From Lachnospiraceae bacterium (GTDB taxonomy: Bacteria; Bacillota; Clostridia; Lachnospirales; Lachnospiraceae), in assembly GCA_009911505.1 (NCBI GenBank), contig QXXL01000007.1, positions 1 to 64,000 on the forward strand: 64,000 nucleotides of DNA, written 5' to 3'. The stretch's first letter is position 1. Each line of letters opens with the position of its first letter. Under the pieces are notes generated by a model. That model had not been told where the DNA came from, did no database searches, and was given only the letters and a program-made list of their open reading frames with translations. Below are positions 31,938-40,949 of this stretch, piece after piece. The position numbers were made by a program, and so were the translations under genes.

Positions 31938-33068
31938 TCACTCATCCTCTTTATTGATAGGTGCGCCCAAAGACAGCCACTTCAAATAGCCATTCATAAA
32001 TAAATCAATTTTGCCGTCCATCACGCTGTCCACATTACCTGTTTCTACTCCTGTACGGTGATCTTTAACCATCGTGTAAGGCTGCATTACATACGACCTA
32101 ATCTGGTTGCCCCAGCCAATCTCTGTAACCTCCCCGCGGATACCTGCCGCAATTTTTGCATTTTCCTGTTGCTTTAGCAGGTACAGCTTCGCCTTTAACA
32201 TCTGCATCGCCTTATCCTTATTCATATGCTGGGAACGTTCATTCTGGCACTGCACCACAATCCCGCTTGGAAAATGCGTAATACGGATCGCCGAAGAGGT
32301 CTTATTAATATGCTGCCCTCCCGCGCCGCTTGAACGGTATGTGTCTATCCGGATATCATCGTCCTTCACCTCAATGTCCAAATCCTCCTCAATATCCGGC
32401 ATCACATCGCAGGACACAAACGATGTCTGGCGCTTACCCGCCGCATTAAACGGGGAAATACGCACCAGGCGGTGTACTCCCTTTTCGGATTTTAGGTAGC
32501 CGTATGCATTTTCTCCATTGACCTGGAACGTAATAGATTTGATACCCGCTTCTTCCCCATCCAGCGAATCTAAAACTTCCACGCTAAAGCCTTTATCCGA
32601 CGCCCACCGTGTAAACATCCGGTATAACATCGCCGCCCAGTCACAGGACTCCGTACCGCCTGCCCCCGCATGTAAAGAAACAATTGCATTATCCCTGTCA
32701 TACTCTCCGGACAAAAGCGTTTTCATACGTATTGCTTCCAACGTCTGTTCAAATTCGGCAACTCGGCCTTAACCTCTTCCACCAGGGATGCATCCTCTTC
32801 TTCGTTAGCCATTTCAATCAACGTTTCAATATCCTCAAGCTGCCCCTTTAGCTTTGCAAACGTCCCCACATCGTCTTTTAAGCTTTTTAGCTCTTTCATT
32901 TTCTGCTGGGAAGCCTCCACATGATCCCAGAAGCCTGGGGCTTCCATTTCACGCTCCAGCTCCTCAATACGCTGCTCTTTTACAGCTAAGTCAAAGTGAA
33001 TCCCTCACTTCCACCAATGGTCCTTTGTATGCGGCCAGCATTTGTTTATACTGATCTAATTCTACCAT
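31938..33068 (-). CDS. prfB: Peptide chain release factor 2, with programmed frameshift and an additional frame break
   Basis: RF2 terminates translation at UGA and UAA. The ATG at 33068 (GAGGTG upstream) encodes 25 codons, then CTT TGA C at 32990-32996, the classical +1 frameshift site, preceded by an AGGG stimulatory element. The +1 frame continues to about 32762. There the conserved sequence jumps to another frame: AEL is followed in the first frame by a non-conserved tail and a stop at 32723, while the correct continuation ([20 protein letters not shown]) lies in the second. One base is missing near 32760-32761. Downstream, SPF (anticodon tripeptide) and GGQ are intact. As written it is not translatable in full. 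Confidence 0.9.
32760..32761 (-). other. Second frame break in prfB (apparent one-base deletion)
   Basis: Between the codons for GAG (32762-32764) and GCC (32757-32759) only two bases are present where three are needed. Protein similarity crosses from one frame to the other exactly here. No slippery heptamer is present. Confidence 0.75.
32990..32996 (-). other. Programmed +1 frameshift site of prfB
   Basis: CTT TGA C at codons 25-26 with an upstream purine-rich AGGGA is the conserved RF2 autoregulatory signal. Slow recognition of UGA by RF2 lets the ribosome slip +1 into the main frame. Confidence 0.93.
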
Positions 33069-33089
33069 GTGTGTCACCTCTTTCTCATT

Positions 33090-33599
33090 TTAATATTTTT
33101 TTATTCGGTTAGAACTTTTGTATAGCCTCCCCCAAATCCATATTACCAGCCAGGCTGCCGCCATCCCCAAGAATGCCCCCAGGCTGTCAATCCCTACATC
33201 CTTAACTTCCCCCGATCTCCCTTCAATAAACAACTGGTGAAATTCATCCGTCGCCGCATAAACCGTTGCACCAAGCCATCCCCACAAATATGCCCTTTTC
33301 TTCCAACGTGGATACTGCACCGCATTCGCCAGAAAAATACATGCCAAAACCGCATACTCTGTCATATGCGCCGCTTTCCTGACTGGATGCTGCCACGCCT
33401 TTGCATACCCCTTTAGCGTTTCCTCCTCCCAATCCAGCGCAAACACCTCGTTAATCCCTTCTGCCACCCGGTACGTGATCGTACCGCTGATCTCGCTCGA
33501 CTGCGCCGCCTTCTGATGCGAAAATCCAAAGATCAAACCCATCCAGACAGCCAGCGCCAAGAACAGAATATATTTCCTTTTTTCATACACCCATTTCAT
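33090..33599 (-). CDS. VanZ-like family membrane protein
   Basis: A 169-residue VanZ/acetobutylicum phosphotransbutyrylase-type membrane protein. Four hydrophobic segments are visible (about 11-27, 79-95, 102-118 and 143-160). The family motifs KAAHMTEYAVLA (near 75-86) and DEFHQLFIEGRSGEVKDVGIDSLGA (near 118-142, acidic and His residues) are present. It overlaps the S41 protease stop by four bases (ATGA). The biochemical function of the family is unknown beyond its glycopeptide-resistance founder. Confidence 0.85.
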   Translation of the reverse strand: MKWVYEKRKYILFLALAVWMGLIFGFSHQKAAQSSEISGTITYRVAEGINEVFALDWEEETLKGYAKAWQHPVRKAAHMTEYAVLACIFLANAVQYPRWKKRAYLWGWLGATVYAATDEFHQLFIEGRSGEVKDVGIDSLGAFLGMAAAWLVIWIWGRLYKSSNRIKKY

Positions 33600-34864
33600 T
33601 CCTTTGTAGAAATCTCCTTTTTCAGTACTTCTATCCCTTTTAATACCTGGTTATCCTGCATTTCGTCGTACTCACCCTCCAGATCCCCCTGATACTCAAA
33701 CTGCAGTTCAATATCTGGGGCAATCCCTGTACCGTGAATATTTTCCCCTTTTGGCGTAAAATATTTTGCCGTTGTCAGCTTAATGGCATCACCATCCTCC
33801 AACGGGATAATCGACTGCACCACGCCCTTGCCAAACGTCTTTGTGCCAATCAATGTCCCATATTCAAAATCCCGGATTGCCCCCGCTAAAATCTCTGACG
33901 CACTTGCGCTGTTGCCATTGATTAAAACCACGGTCGGATAATCCATCTGTTTTTCATCATCTGATGTATATACCTGCCGTTTTCCGTATTTATCCTGGGT
34001 ATATACCATCGTCCCTTCTGGAAGCATTTCATCCAAGATCCCGTTCACTGCTGTGATCATACCTCCGGGGTTATCCCTCACGTCCAAAAGCATTGCCTGC
34101 ATCCCCTGCGATTCCAGCTCTTTTACAGCCCCGTCAAACTGCTTAATAGTCGGCGCTCCAAACTCTAGGATGCGGATATAACCAATATTGCCGTCTAGCA
34201 TCTTGTGCTCAACTGTAGGCAAATCAATGTTTGCGCGCATCACGTCAAACTCCAGGTAATCCTTTTCGCCCTCCCGCATAATCTGCAAGTGAACTGTAGT
34301 CCCCTCTTCCCCGCGGATATGCGTAACCAGATCGGGAAGCTCCATGCTCACCGCTTCAATTTCTTCTACCTTTATCACAACATCCTTATCCTTAAGCCCC
34401 GCTTCCTCTGCTGGCGATCCTTCGTATATATGGTCAATCGTCACTACCATGGAATCTGCGTCCTGTTTTAATTTGGCGCCTATCCCATAATAATTCTGCG
34501 TAGCGGCAATCTGCAGATCCGCATGCTGCTGCACTGTATAATATTCGGTATACCTGTCGTCTAAGCTTGCCAAAAGGCCTGCATACAGCCCGTTTGCCAT
34601 CTCCTCTTCATCCGTGTCTTCGTAAAAATAATAATTGATCAGTTCCACAAGCTCCCCAATTTTGCCCACGACTTTATCACTTAACAGGGATGGGCGTTTC
34701 ATGCTGCTGCCGGCCCCTGTTACTGTTGTAAAAATCATAACTGCTACAAATCCTACAATTAGTGTCCCAAAAACCCCTGTTGCAACCCCTTTTGCAAAAT
34801 TATTGCCACTTTTCTTTGGCATCGGCATATTCTCCTGATCGCTGTTCCATTCCTCGAAGTCCAT
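33596..34864 (-). CDS. S41 family C-terminal processing peptidase
   Basis: A 422-residue membrane-anchored CtpA/CtpB-type serine protease. One N-terminal transmembrane helix lies at about 24-48. A PDZ domain covers about 115-210. The peptidase domain follows with LDVRDNPGG, the serine motif NSASASE and the lysine motif KTFGKG. The ATG at 34864 has AAAGGAAAGG upstream; the earlier in-frame ATG at 34936 is not supported. Cotranscription with ftsEX suggests a role in cell-wall hydrolase control, as reported for related operons. Confidence 0.92.
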   Translation of the reverse strand: MDFEEWNSDQENMPMPKKSGNNFAKGVATGVFGTLIVGFVAVMIFTTVTGAGSSMKRPSLLSDKVVGKIGELVELINYYFYEDTDEEEMANGLYAGLLASLDDRYTEYYTVQQHADLQIAATQNYYGIGAKLKQDADSMVVTIDHIYEGSPAEEAGLKDKDVVIKVEEIEAVSMELPDLVTHIRGEEGTTVHLQIMREGEKDYLEFDVMRANIDLPTVEHKMLDGNIGYIRILEFGAPTIKQFDGAVKELESQGMQAMLLDVRDNPGGMITAVNGILDEMLPEGTMVYTQDKYGKRQVYTSDDEKQMDYPTVVLINGNSASASEILAGAIRDFEYGTLIGTKTFGKGVVQSIIPLEDGDAIKLTTAKYFTPKGENIHGTGIAPDIELQFEYQGDLEGEYDEMQDNQVLKGIEVLKKEISTKE

Positions 34865-34947
34865 AGCTTTTTCCTTTCCTTTCCAAAACAATGATGTACA
34901 CAGAAATTCCCCGCCATACGGCAGGGGCGTTTTCAAACACGGAAGTA

Positions 34948-35859
34948 TTATACGTTTAGATGTTTACGGATCGTAATCCGGCTTCCAATAAACCCAATCC
35001 CCACGCCAAGTACCAGAGCCACTGGGATTAATGTATGGAACACCCCTTGAGCCGGAACAAAGGTAAGCAGCCTGCTTAAGAAACTAAATTTCATTTCAAT
35101 ATACTGCGTAATCCGGCTATAAAGCACATATAGCAAAACAAGGGGCAAGATCGCACCGATTAAGCCAATCAGCACCCCCTCTACAATGAAAGGCGCACGC
35201 ACAAACGCATCGGTCGCGCCAATCAGCTTCATAATTCCAATCTCGTCCCTACGGACCGCAATCCCTGTCGTTACTGTGTTGCTGATCAAAAATATTGCAA
35301 CCAAAAACAAAATCAGAATAATGCCGACCGATATATAGCCGATTAAGCTGTTAAAATCCGAAAGCGTATTAGCAACGGTAGCGGAATGGCGTACCTCACG
35401 CACACCATCCAGCCCATTTAAAAAATCTACCAGCACCTGCTGCATAGCAACATCATTCATATAAATCGCGTAGCTCGCAGAATTAACAAGCGGGTTGTCT
35501 TCCCCAAACCCTGCAGCCGCTTCGTCGCTGCCCTCAAAATACACATCCCTAAAAGCGCTCCATGCTTCCTCTGCAGATACATATTTATATTCGGATACTT
35601 CTACGCGCCCTTTAATCTGCCTGCCGATTTCTTCAATCTGCTCCTGTGTCGCACCTTCGTCAAAAAACACAGTAACCGCCACACCGGATTCCGCTTCCTT
35701 TACCATTGCCTGAAAATTCGTAACAATGGCAAAAAACAGGCCAAACAAAAAAATACAGGCCGACATCGTTGCAATCGAAGCAAGGGAAAACATTTTGTTG
35801 CGCCAAATATTGCTTATCCCCTGCCGGAACGTATATGAAATGGTACTAATCCTCATCAT
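34948..35859 (-). CDS. ftsX: Cell-division ABC permease FtsX
   Basis: A 303-residue permease with the FtsX layout: cytoplasmic N-terminus, helix 1 (about 25-45), a large extracellular domain (about 50-165), then three helices (about 175-200, 225-250 and 272-295). With FtsE it controls peptidoglycan hydrolases. The start is uncertain: ATGs at 35868, 35859 and 35856 all lie in the end of ftsE and none has a good ribosome site, consistent with translational coupling. Confidence 0.92.
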   Translation of the reverse strand: MMRISTISYTFRQGISNIWRNKMFSLASIATMSACIFLFGLFFAIVTNFQAMVKEAESGVAVTVFFDEGATQEQIEEIGRQIKGRVEVSEYKYVSAEEAWSAFRDVYFEGSDEAAAGFGEDNPLVNSASYAIYMNDVAMQQVLVDFLNGLDGVREVRHSATVANTLSDFNSLIGYISVGIILILFLVAIFLISNTVTTGIAVRRDEIGIMKLIGATDAFVRAPFIVEGVLIGLIGAILPLVLLYVLYSRITQYIEMKFSFLSRLLTFVPAQGVFHTLIPVALVLGVGIGFIGSRITIRKHLNV

Positions 35860-36526
35860 ATTCACCATCTACGTCAGAAATGACGACGCCTTTCTTTATC
35901 GTAATGACACGTTTGCCCATAACCTTAACAATCTCCATATTGTGGGTCACTACAATGACCGTCGTCCCGCGCTCGTTGATCTCTTCTAACAGCTTCATAA
36001 TCTCCCAGGCATTCGTCGCGTCTAAGTTGCCGGTAGGCTCATCCGCAAGCAGGATTTTGGGGCGGTTGACAAGCGCCCTTGCAATCGCCACCCGCTGCTG
36101 CTCCCCGCCGGACAGCTCCCGCGGAAACGACTTGTATTTAGGCGCAAGCCCGACCATAGACAGCATCTGCGGCACCTTTTTGCGGGAATCCCTAACCGAC
36201 GCCCCGATTACCCGCTGGGCAAACGCCACATTATCATACACATTCCTGTCCTTTAAAAGCCTGAAATCCTGAAATACCACGCCAATATTCCGCCTGAATT
36301 TGGGTACTTGTTTGTGGCGTATTGTATGTAGCTTGCGTCCGCCAATAGTAATTGCGCCCTCCGTCGGCTCAAGTTCCTTTAACAGAAGCTTAATTAGTGT
36401 GGACTTACCAGAACCGCTGTCCCCTACCACAAATACAAACTCCCCTTCCCTTATCTCTAAATTCACATCATTCAGCGCAGGAATCCCGGCAGAATATGCT
36501 TTGCTGACGTGCTCTAGCTTAATCAT
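35846..36526 (-). CDS. ftsE: Cell-division ATP-binding protein FtsE
   Basis: A 226-residue ABC ATPase. Walker A GDSGSGKST lies near 35-43, the Q-loop in VVFQDFRLL near 85, the signature LSGGEQQRVAIARAL near 138-152, Walker B ILLADEPTGNLD near 158-169, and the switch His in VVTHN. The ATG at 36526 follows GGAGG by five bases; a TTG four codons earlier lies over that site. It overlaps ftsX and follows the CdaR-type regulator by 12 bases. Confidence 0.95.
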   Translation of the reverse strand: MIKLEHVSKAYSAGIPALNDVNLEIREGEFVFVVGDSGSGKSTLIKLLLKELEPTEGAITIGGRKLHTIRHKQVPKFRRNIGVVFQDFRLLKDRNVYDNVAFAQRVIGASVRDSRKKVPQMLSMVGLAPKYKSFPRELSGGEQQRVAIARALVNRPKILLADEPTGNLDATNAWEIMKLLEEINERGTTVIVVTHNMEIVKVMGKRVITIKKGVVISDVDGEYDED

Positions 36527-36538
36527 GTATGCCTCCAA

Positions 36539-37627
36539 TCAATAGTCCAAAGACTCCATATATTTCATATATTCCACCACCATCAGCGCAATCTTAAATG
36601 TAATGGCATCCTCGAACACACGCAAGTCAAGCCCTGTGCTCTTTTGCAGCTTATCCAGCCGGTACACAAGCGTATTCCGGTGGATATAAAGCTGTCGTGA
36701 AGTCTCTGAAACATTCAGGTTGTTTTCAAAAAATTTATAAATGGTGGTCAGTGTCTCTTCGTCAAAATCATCCGGGGACTTACTATCAAAAATCTCCTTG
36801 ATAAACATTTTGCACAACGGAATCGGAAGCTGGTAAATCAATCGCCCGATCCCAAGCGTGGAATAAGCCACAATATTTTTTTCTTTAAAGAAAATCTTGC
36901 CAACGTCAAGCGCCATCCGCGCTTCCTTATAGGAGCGCGATACTTCCCGTATATCTCCGACAATTGTACCATACGCAATATGGATCTCCTGCCTTGTTTC
37001 CCCCCGGAACAAATCCAGGATTACCTCTGCCGTCTTATTTAAATCTTCATACGTCTCGTACTCGCCTAACTCCCGTACGACTATGATGTCCTTTTCATCC
37101 ACCGCTGTCACAAAATTCTTGGACTTGCCGCCGTATATGCTGCGAACCCTCTCAAGGTCATTGCCCTCCTTGTCACGGTTCGCCTCAATAATATAAACCA
37201 CCCGGCGTACCTCCGTGTCAATGTGCAGTTTCTTGGAGCGGTTGTAAATATCTACCAGCAGCAGATTATCAAGCAGCAGGTTCTTGATAAAATTATCCTT
37301 GTCAAATCGTTCCTTATAGGCTACTAAAAGGTTTTGGATCTGAAATACGGCAATCTTGCCAATCATATACCCATCATCATTGTCCCCATCCGCAAGGAGG
37401 ACATATTCCAGCTGGCGCTCATCAAATACTTTGAAGAACTGGCAGCCCATCATCACCTGTGAGTCTGCAGGAGAGTCCGCAAAATTCCCTGCCGCCTGCA
37501 CATAACGCTCAGCATCCTGAAAAGTCGCCGCCAGTACCTTTCCTTCCATGTCAATAATACATAGATCAATCCGTGTAATCCCCTTTAAGCCGTCAATCGT
37601 ATTCTGCAATATCTGGTTTGAAATCAT
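36539..37627 (-). CDS. CdaR/PucR-type transcriptional regulator
   Basis: A 362-residue regulator. The N-terminal sugar-diacid-recognition-like domain (about 1-105) and a GGDEF-like middle region (about 140-270) precede the PucR C-terminal helix-turn-helix (about 300-355: FENNLNVSETSRQLYIHRNTLVYRL). The ATG at 37627 has AAGGAG upstream; the in-frame extension to 37723 is rejected. It is 12 bases from ftsE, so a regulator of carbon use is oddly cotranscribed with division genes. Its effector is unknown. Confidence 0.85.
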   Translation of the reverse strand: MISNQILQNTIDGLKGITRIDLCIIDMEGKVLAATFQDAERYVQAAGNFADSPADSQVMMGCQFFKVFDERQLEYVLLADGDNDDGYMIGKIAVFQIQNLLVAYKERFDKDNFIKNLLLDNLLLVDIYNRSKKLHIDTEVRRVVYIIEANRDKEGNDLERVRSIYGGKSKNFVTAVDEKDIIVVRELGEYETYEDLNKTAEVILDLFRGETRQEIHIAYGTIVGDIREVSRSYKEARMALDVGKIFFKEKNIVAYSTLGIGRLIYQLPIPLCKMFIKEIFDSKSPDDFDEETLTTIYKFFENNLNVSETSRQLYIHRNTLVYRLDKLQKSTGLDLRVFEDAITFKIALMVVEYMKYMESLDY

Positions 37628-37737
37628 ATCCCATTCTCCTTCTCGTAATCTCCTTCTTTCATTTTCGCATAAAACTGTGAAAAAATAAAGAGGAAACGCA
37701 ATACTTTTTATGCATTTCCCCAAATTTTATTATTTAC

Positions 37738-37758
37738 TAGAGCGTGTTTGAAAAATCA
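37738..37758 (+). repeat. Dispersed repeat copy A
   Basis: The motif TAGAGCGTGTTTGAAAAATC recurs with small changes at 49451-49470, inverted at 49688-49704, and more weakly, inverted, at 34929-34942. All copies are intergenic. It resembles the terminal repeat of a small mobile or REP-like element. Confidence 0.45.
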
Positions 37759-37770
37759 TGGGGACAGCCT

Positions 37771-38646
37771 TCACTTCACATCATGCTCTATAAACCCTTC
37801 CCCTAAAACCTCCCTGGCGTCTGAAACAATCACAAACGCATGCCGGTCAATCCCCACCACAATTTCCTTCAACGCCACAATCTCTTTCTTGGAAACCACA
37901 CAATAAAGCATACACTTTTCCCCGCCGGAATACATCCCTTTCGCGTTAAGCCCAGTCACCCCGCGGTCTAGCTGTTCCATAAGCTCCCCTGCCACCTCAT
38001 CATACTTCTCTGTTATAATAAATGCGGCTTTGGAATATTTCATGCCTTCCATCAGGGCATCCGACACCTTAGAAGCAATAAAAATTGCAATCATTGCGTA
38101 CATTCCGCTTTTTAACCCAAACACAAAAATACCCAAAAGCACAATGAGGCCGTCTACCGCTTCCAACACCTGCACCACTGAGTAATGCCGCAGCTTCCTC
38201 TGGATCAAAACTGCTACCATATCAGTGCCTCCAGTCGTTGCCCTCGCCAAAAGCACAAGCCCCATCCCCGCACCAGATATCACGCCCCCAAATACCGACG
38301 CCAGAAGAAAATCCTGCTGTGCCATATCTACCGCAGGGATTACATACAGCCATCCCGACAGCATAAACGTAGCCGCAGCCGTCTTTGCCACAAAACGTCT
38401 GCCCTTAATCCGCAGGGCAGCAAGAAAAACCGGAATATTAAGCAATAGGTTGGTCAGCCACAGAGGAACGCCCCCCTTTACCAAAAAAAGCGTTGTCTGC
38501 CTTATCATAATCGCAATACCTGTAAACCCTCCAGTCACAAATCCGCCCGGATCGTAAAACCACTGTATGCCAAGCGCTATGCCTCCTGTACCAAGTATCA
38601 ACTTTATGCCGTCCGCATATATCGTCCTTTTGCCCAATAGCCCCAT
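37771..38646 (-). CDS. YitT-family membrane protein (DUF2179 C-terminus)
   Basis: A 291-residue protein with five or six hydrophobic helices in the first 200 residues (GGFTGIAIMIRQ and ARATTGGTDMVAVLI are family signatures) and a soluble DUF2179 domain (about 205-285) resembling a small-ligand-binding fold. It starts at the ATG 38646, three bases after the WecG-type gene, so both share a transcript. Transport or sensing role unknown. Confidence 0.88.
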   Translation of the reverse strand: MGLLGKRTIYADGIKLILGTGGIALGIQWFYDPGGFVTGGFTGIAIMIRQTTLFLVKGGVPLWLTNLLLNIPVFLAALRIKGRRFVAKTAAATFMLSGWLYVIPAVDMAQQDFLLASVFGGVISGAGMGLVLLARATTGGTDMVAVLIQRKLRHYSVVQVLEAVDGLIVLLGIFVFGLKSGMYAMIAIFIASKVSDALMEGMKYSKAAFIITEKYDEVAGELMEQLDRGVTGLNAKGMYSGGEKCMLYCVVSKKEIVALKEIVVGIDRHAFVIVSDAREVLGEGFIEHDVK

Positions 38647-38649
38647 TCA

Positions 38650-39333
38650 TCAATTCCTGTCCTTATTTTCATTTTGGTATCTGGCCACAGAATGGCGCAG
38701 CCTGCCTTTTAACAGCAGCTTGCGCAGAGTACTGCCAACCCTGGCACGGCCTTTAGGGTAACTGCAGATCCCTGCCCCATACCAGACGCCCGCCCCGATC
38801 TTATCCTTATGCATCTGGATAAATTCTTCTTCCAAAGGCGTAGGCAGGCCAGAAATAACCACATCTGGCGTCGCCCCGTTAATCTCATTGACAATGGCCT
38901 CCATATCACTGCTGCATTCCTCTATCGCACAGCTTGCTGCCGCCGCAAACCGGGGCACAAATTCCCGGAACGTCTCTTGCATATCTTCCGTTTCTGCTTT
39001 TGTCATAGCAAGTAAAAATACCCTTTTTTTACTGCGCACAACACGCTTAAGCAGTTCCCGCAGAAAATCCTGCCCACAGACCTCGCGTACCCTCTGCGCT
39101 GTATCGTTGCCTGTCTCTGAAAGGATTTCACGTTCCCCGATAATACAGAGGTCTGCCTGCTCAAGGCACTCTTTAATCACGGGATATTCCCCAGCCGACA
39201 CTAGCTTTTCCATCGTAACGGTTTCTATAATATTCAAAACCGTATTACTCATAAAAGTATCCAACCGCAATAAAGATTCCCTAACAGAATAATTATCTAC
39301 ACAAATATCTAAAATATTTATCTTTTTATACAT
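38650..39333 (-). CDS. Divergent WecG/TagA/CpsF-family glycosyltransferase
   Basis: A 227-residue protein with the overall WecG/TagA layout: an N-terminal ILDICVDNYSV opening, a central region in which the usual N/D-rich substrate loop is poorly conserved, and GLPTPLEEEFI near 176-186 matching the family GxPxxE motif. Family members transfer N-acetylmannosamine or similar sugars to lipid-linked acceptors. This one is divergent, so the activity is uncertain. The ATG at 39333 has AAGGTG upstream. A consensus promoter and a long leader precede it. Confidence 0.7.
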   Translation of the reverse strand: MYKKINILDICVDNYSVRESLLRLDTFMSNTVLNIIETVTMEKLVSAGEYPVIKECLEQADLCIIGEREILSETGNDTAQRVREVCGQDFLRELLKRVVRSKKRVFLLAMTKAETEDMQETFREFVPRFAAAASCAIEECSSDMEAIVNEINGATPDVVISGLPTPLEEEFIQMHKDKIGAGVWYGAGICSYPKGRARVGSTLRKLLLKGRLRHSVARYQNENKDRN

Positions 39334-39490
39334 ATCGCACCTTGATCCATTTCTGATAAATGCTGCAGGGCACGTGCCCCCAAGGGCATTTTTGTAAAAT
39401 ACCACGTGGCAAACGTACCCCCGGAGGATATACCTTAACAGAATGCCAAGGTATACTTATTTTTTGCATTTCTTCCAAAATTATGTATAC
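39334..39490 (-). promoter_or_regulatory. Long structured 5' leader of the WecG-type gene
   Basis: About 150 bases lie between the promoter and the start. They contain an eight-base inverted repeat (39429-39436 with 39448-39455), the palindrome CCACGTGG at 39402, and the 12-base palindrome GGGCACGTGCCC at 39368-39379, with further G/C-rich pairing between them. The layout suggests an RNA regulator, but it matches no riboswitch core I recognise. Confidence 0.4.
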
Positions 39491-39519
39491 AGTATAGCAA
39501 AACAGAAACCGTTTTTCAA
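39491..39519 (-). promoter_or_regulatory. Promoter of the WecG-type/YitT unit
   Basis: TTGAAA (39514-39519), a 17-base spacer and TATACT (39491-39496) on the minus strand, a near-consensus SigA promoter. Confidence 0.8.
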
Positions 39520-39566
39520 TAACACATTTTGATCCACACCTGACTACGTTACTGGGCTGCTGCCAG

Positions 39567-40832
39567 CTAAAACCGAAATGTCAGTACATACAATTCCTTG
39601 TCCTCCAAATAATATATCGAAGAAATACCTTCACAATATTCCGCAATATGCTGTTCTGTTATAAAATACTCCAGCGCCATAAGATAGAGCTCTTCCGATG
39701 CAAATTTTAACGCAACGCTTCCTTGTCCGGCAACCCATGCTTCCTTTAACACCATACCAGCTGTAGAAGGATCCCACTCTGAAAAATACCGGTGTTCTTT
39801 TATAAAATAACTATTGTCCTTACTCGTGCAATCCGGCAATGGAAAGCTATTATCCAATTTATGTGTTCTGCCAATCTCTTCTGAAGTAACTGCCAGATAA
39901 TTATAATTTACATATTTTTCTGCCTGGCTTGTGCTGTCTAAATACCTGGAATTCCCCCATGTAGTATCCATATAATAATACTGCCCGTCTAAACGCACCA
40001 GATTCCATGCATGTGATTCTCCATTTGCCGTTCCTGATACAATAGTGCTTTGGATGCCAAGCAAACGCAATAAATACTGTGTCCCACACGCATATCCCTG
40101 GCAAACTGTTGCACGGTTCAAAAAAGTGCTGATAATATTCTGATTATTTTCTGAAGCAGCATCATAATCTACATTTTGAACTAAAATCTCAAATACATAT
40201 TTTGCTTTTTCATAATCTGTATTCGAAATGGAAATCCCTGACAAAAGCTCTTTTACAGAATCATCAATCTGTTGCTGGATTTGTTCCCGCTCGTCATATT
40301 CCATTGTATATTTTGGCGTAAAATCCATGCTAATCAATTCTTTTCCTCTTGTATACTGCGTATATACATAGCCAGATATCCAAAATAAGCCCCCATTATC
40401 CGCACAAACCGCCTTATAAGCCGTTTCCAATACATCCACATCTGTCGTTGATAGTTCTGTATTTTCCTCATGGCCAAGAATCGCTGTCAATACTTCATGG
40501 TATACCTGTTTTTCCTCATCGTCCAGAGTATGATATGCAAAATAATCTGCATAATCCCCCTGTGATACAGCATTTTGCCCCAAACCTAAAAAATCCCCTT
40601 GTTTTCTCTCTGCAAGCTCTTGTGTATCCCCTGTTTCTTTCGCCTTCTTTTTATGCTGTTCTTTTTGATTTTTGTTCCCACTCTTTTTACCCGGAGAAGC
40701 TTCCTTTTCTGCTTCACTAATCTTTTGAATAAACTCTGCCTTTAACCCCTGTATCTTCTCCACCATCCCGCATCCAGACAGCAAAGCCACGGCCCACACC
40801 ACCACCAGCAGGCAATATTTCTTAATTTTCAC
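39567..40832 (-). CDS. Lipoprotein with a transglutaminase-like cysteine-protease domain
   Basis: A 421-residue lipoprotein. The GTG at 40832 follows GGAGGATATA, and its product begins with a short basic segment, a hydrophobic helix and a lipobox (LLSGC, Cys near 21). A Lys/Gln/Glu-rich linker (about 35-80) leads to a transglutaminase-like domain (about 190-330) with Cys in TVCQGYACG, His in GESHAWN and Asp in MDTTWG. The domain resembles bacterial transglutaminase-like surface peptidases. It is divergent from the DUF5721 gene and has no neighbour on its own strand immediately downstream. The substrate is unknown. Confidence 0.85.
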   Translation of the reverse strand: MKIKKYCLLVVVWAVALLSGCGMVEKIQGLKAEFIQKISEAEKEASPGKKSGNKNQKEQHKKKAKETGDTQELAERKQGDFLGLGQNAVSQGDYADYFAYHTLDDEEKQVYHEVLTAILGHEENTELSTTDVDVLETAYKAVCADNGGLFWISGYVYTQYTRGKELISMDFTPKYTMEYDEREQIQQQIDDSVKELLSGISISNTDYEKAKYVFEILVQNVDYDAASENNQNIISTFLNRATVCQGYACGTQYLLRLLGIQSTIVSGTANGESHAWNLVRLDGQYYYMDTTWGNSRYLDSTSQAEKYVNYNYLAVTSEEIGRTHKLDNSFPLPDCTSKDNSYFIKEHRYFSEWDPSTAGMVLKEAWVAGQGSVALKFASEELYLMALEYFITEQHIAEYCEGISSIYYLEDKELYVLTFRF

Positions 40833-40888
40833 TATATCCTCCGTTCTTTCTTGAGCAATTGCATTTTTTGTATATTTTACTATATTAT

Positions 40889-40918
40889 TTGAACTTTTCC
40901 CAGTACTTATGTTAAAAT
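40889..40918 (+). promoter_or_regulatory. Promoter of the DUF5721 gene
   Basis: TTGAAC (40889-40894), an 18-base spacer and TAAAAT (40913-40918) on the plus strand, within the divergent spacer. Confidence 0.6.
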
Positions 40919-40949
40919 ACACATATAATTCAAATTTGAGGTGACACAA

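Noticed and set aside
32730..32765. A -1 programmed frameshift explaining the second break in prfB
   Set aside because: The bases do not form a slippery heptamer and no stimulatory structure was seen; a one-base loss explains the pattern more simply.
39334..39490. A known riboswitch class upstream of the WecG-type gene
   Set aside because: The conserved cores of the common classes (TPP, FMN, SAM, lysine, c-di-GMP, c-di-AMP) were not recognisable.
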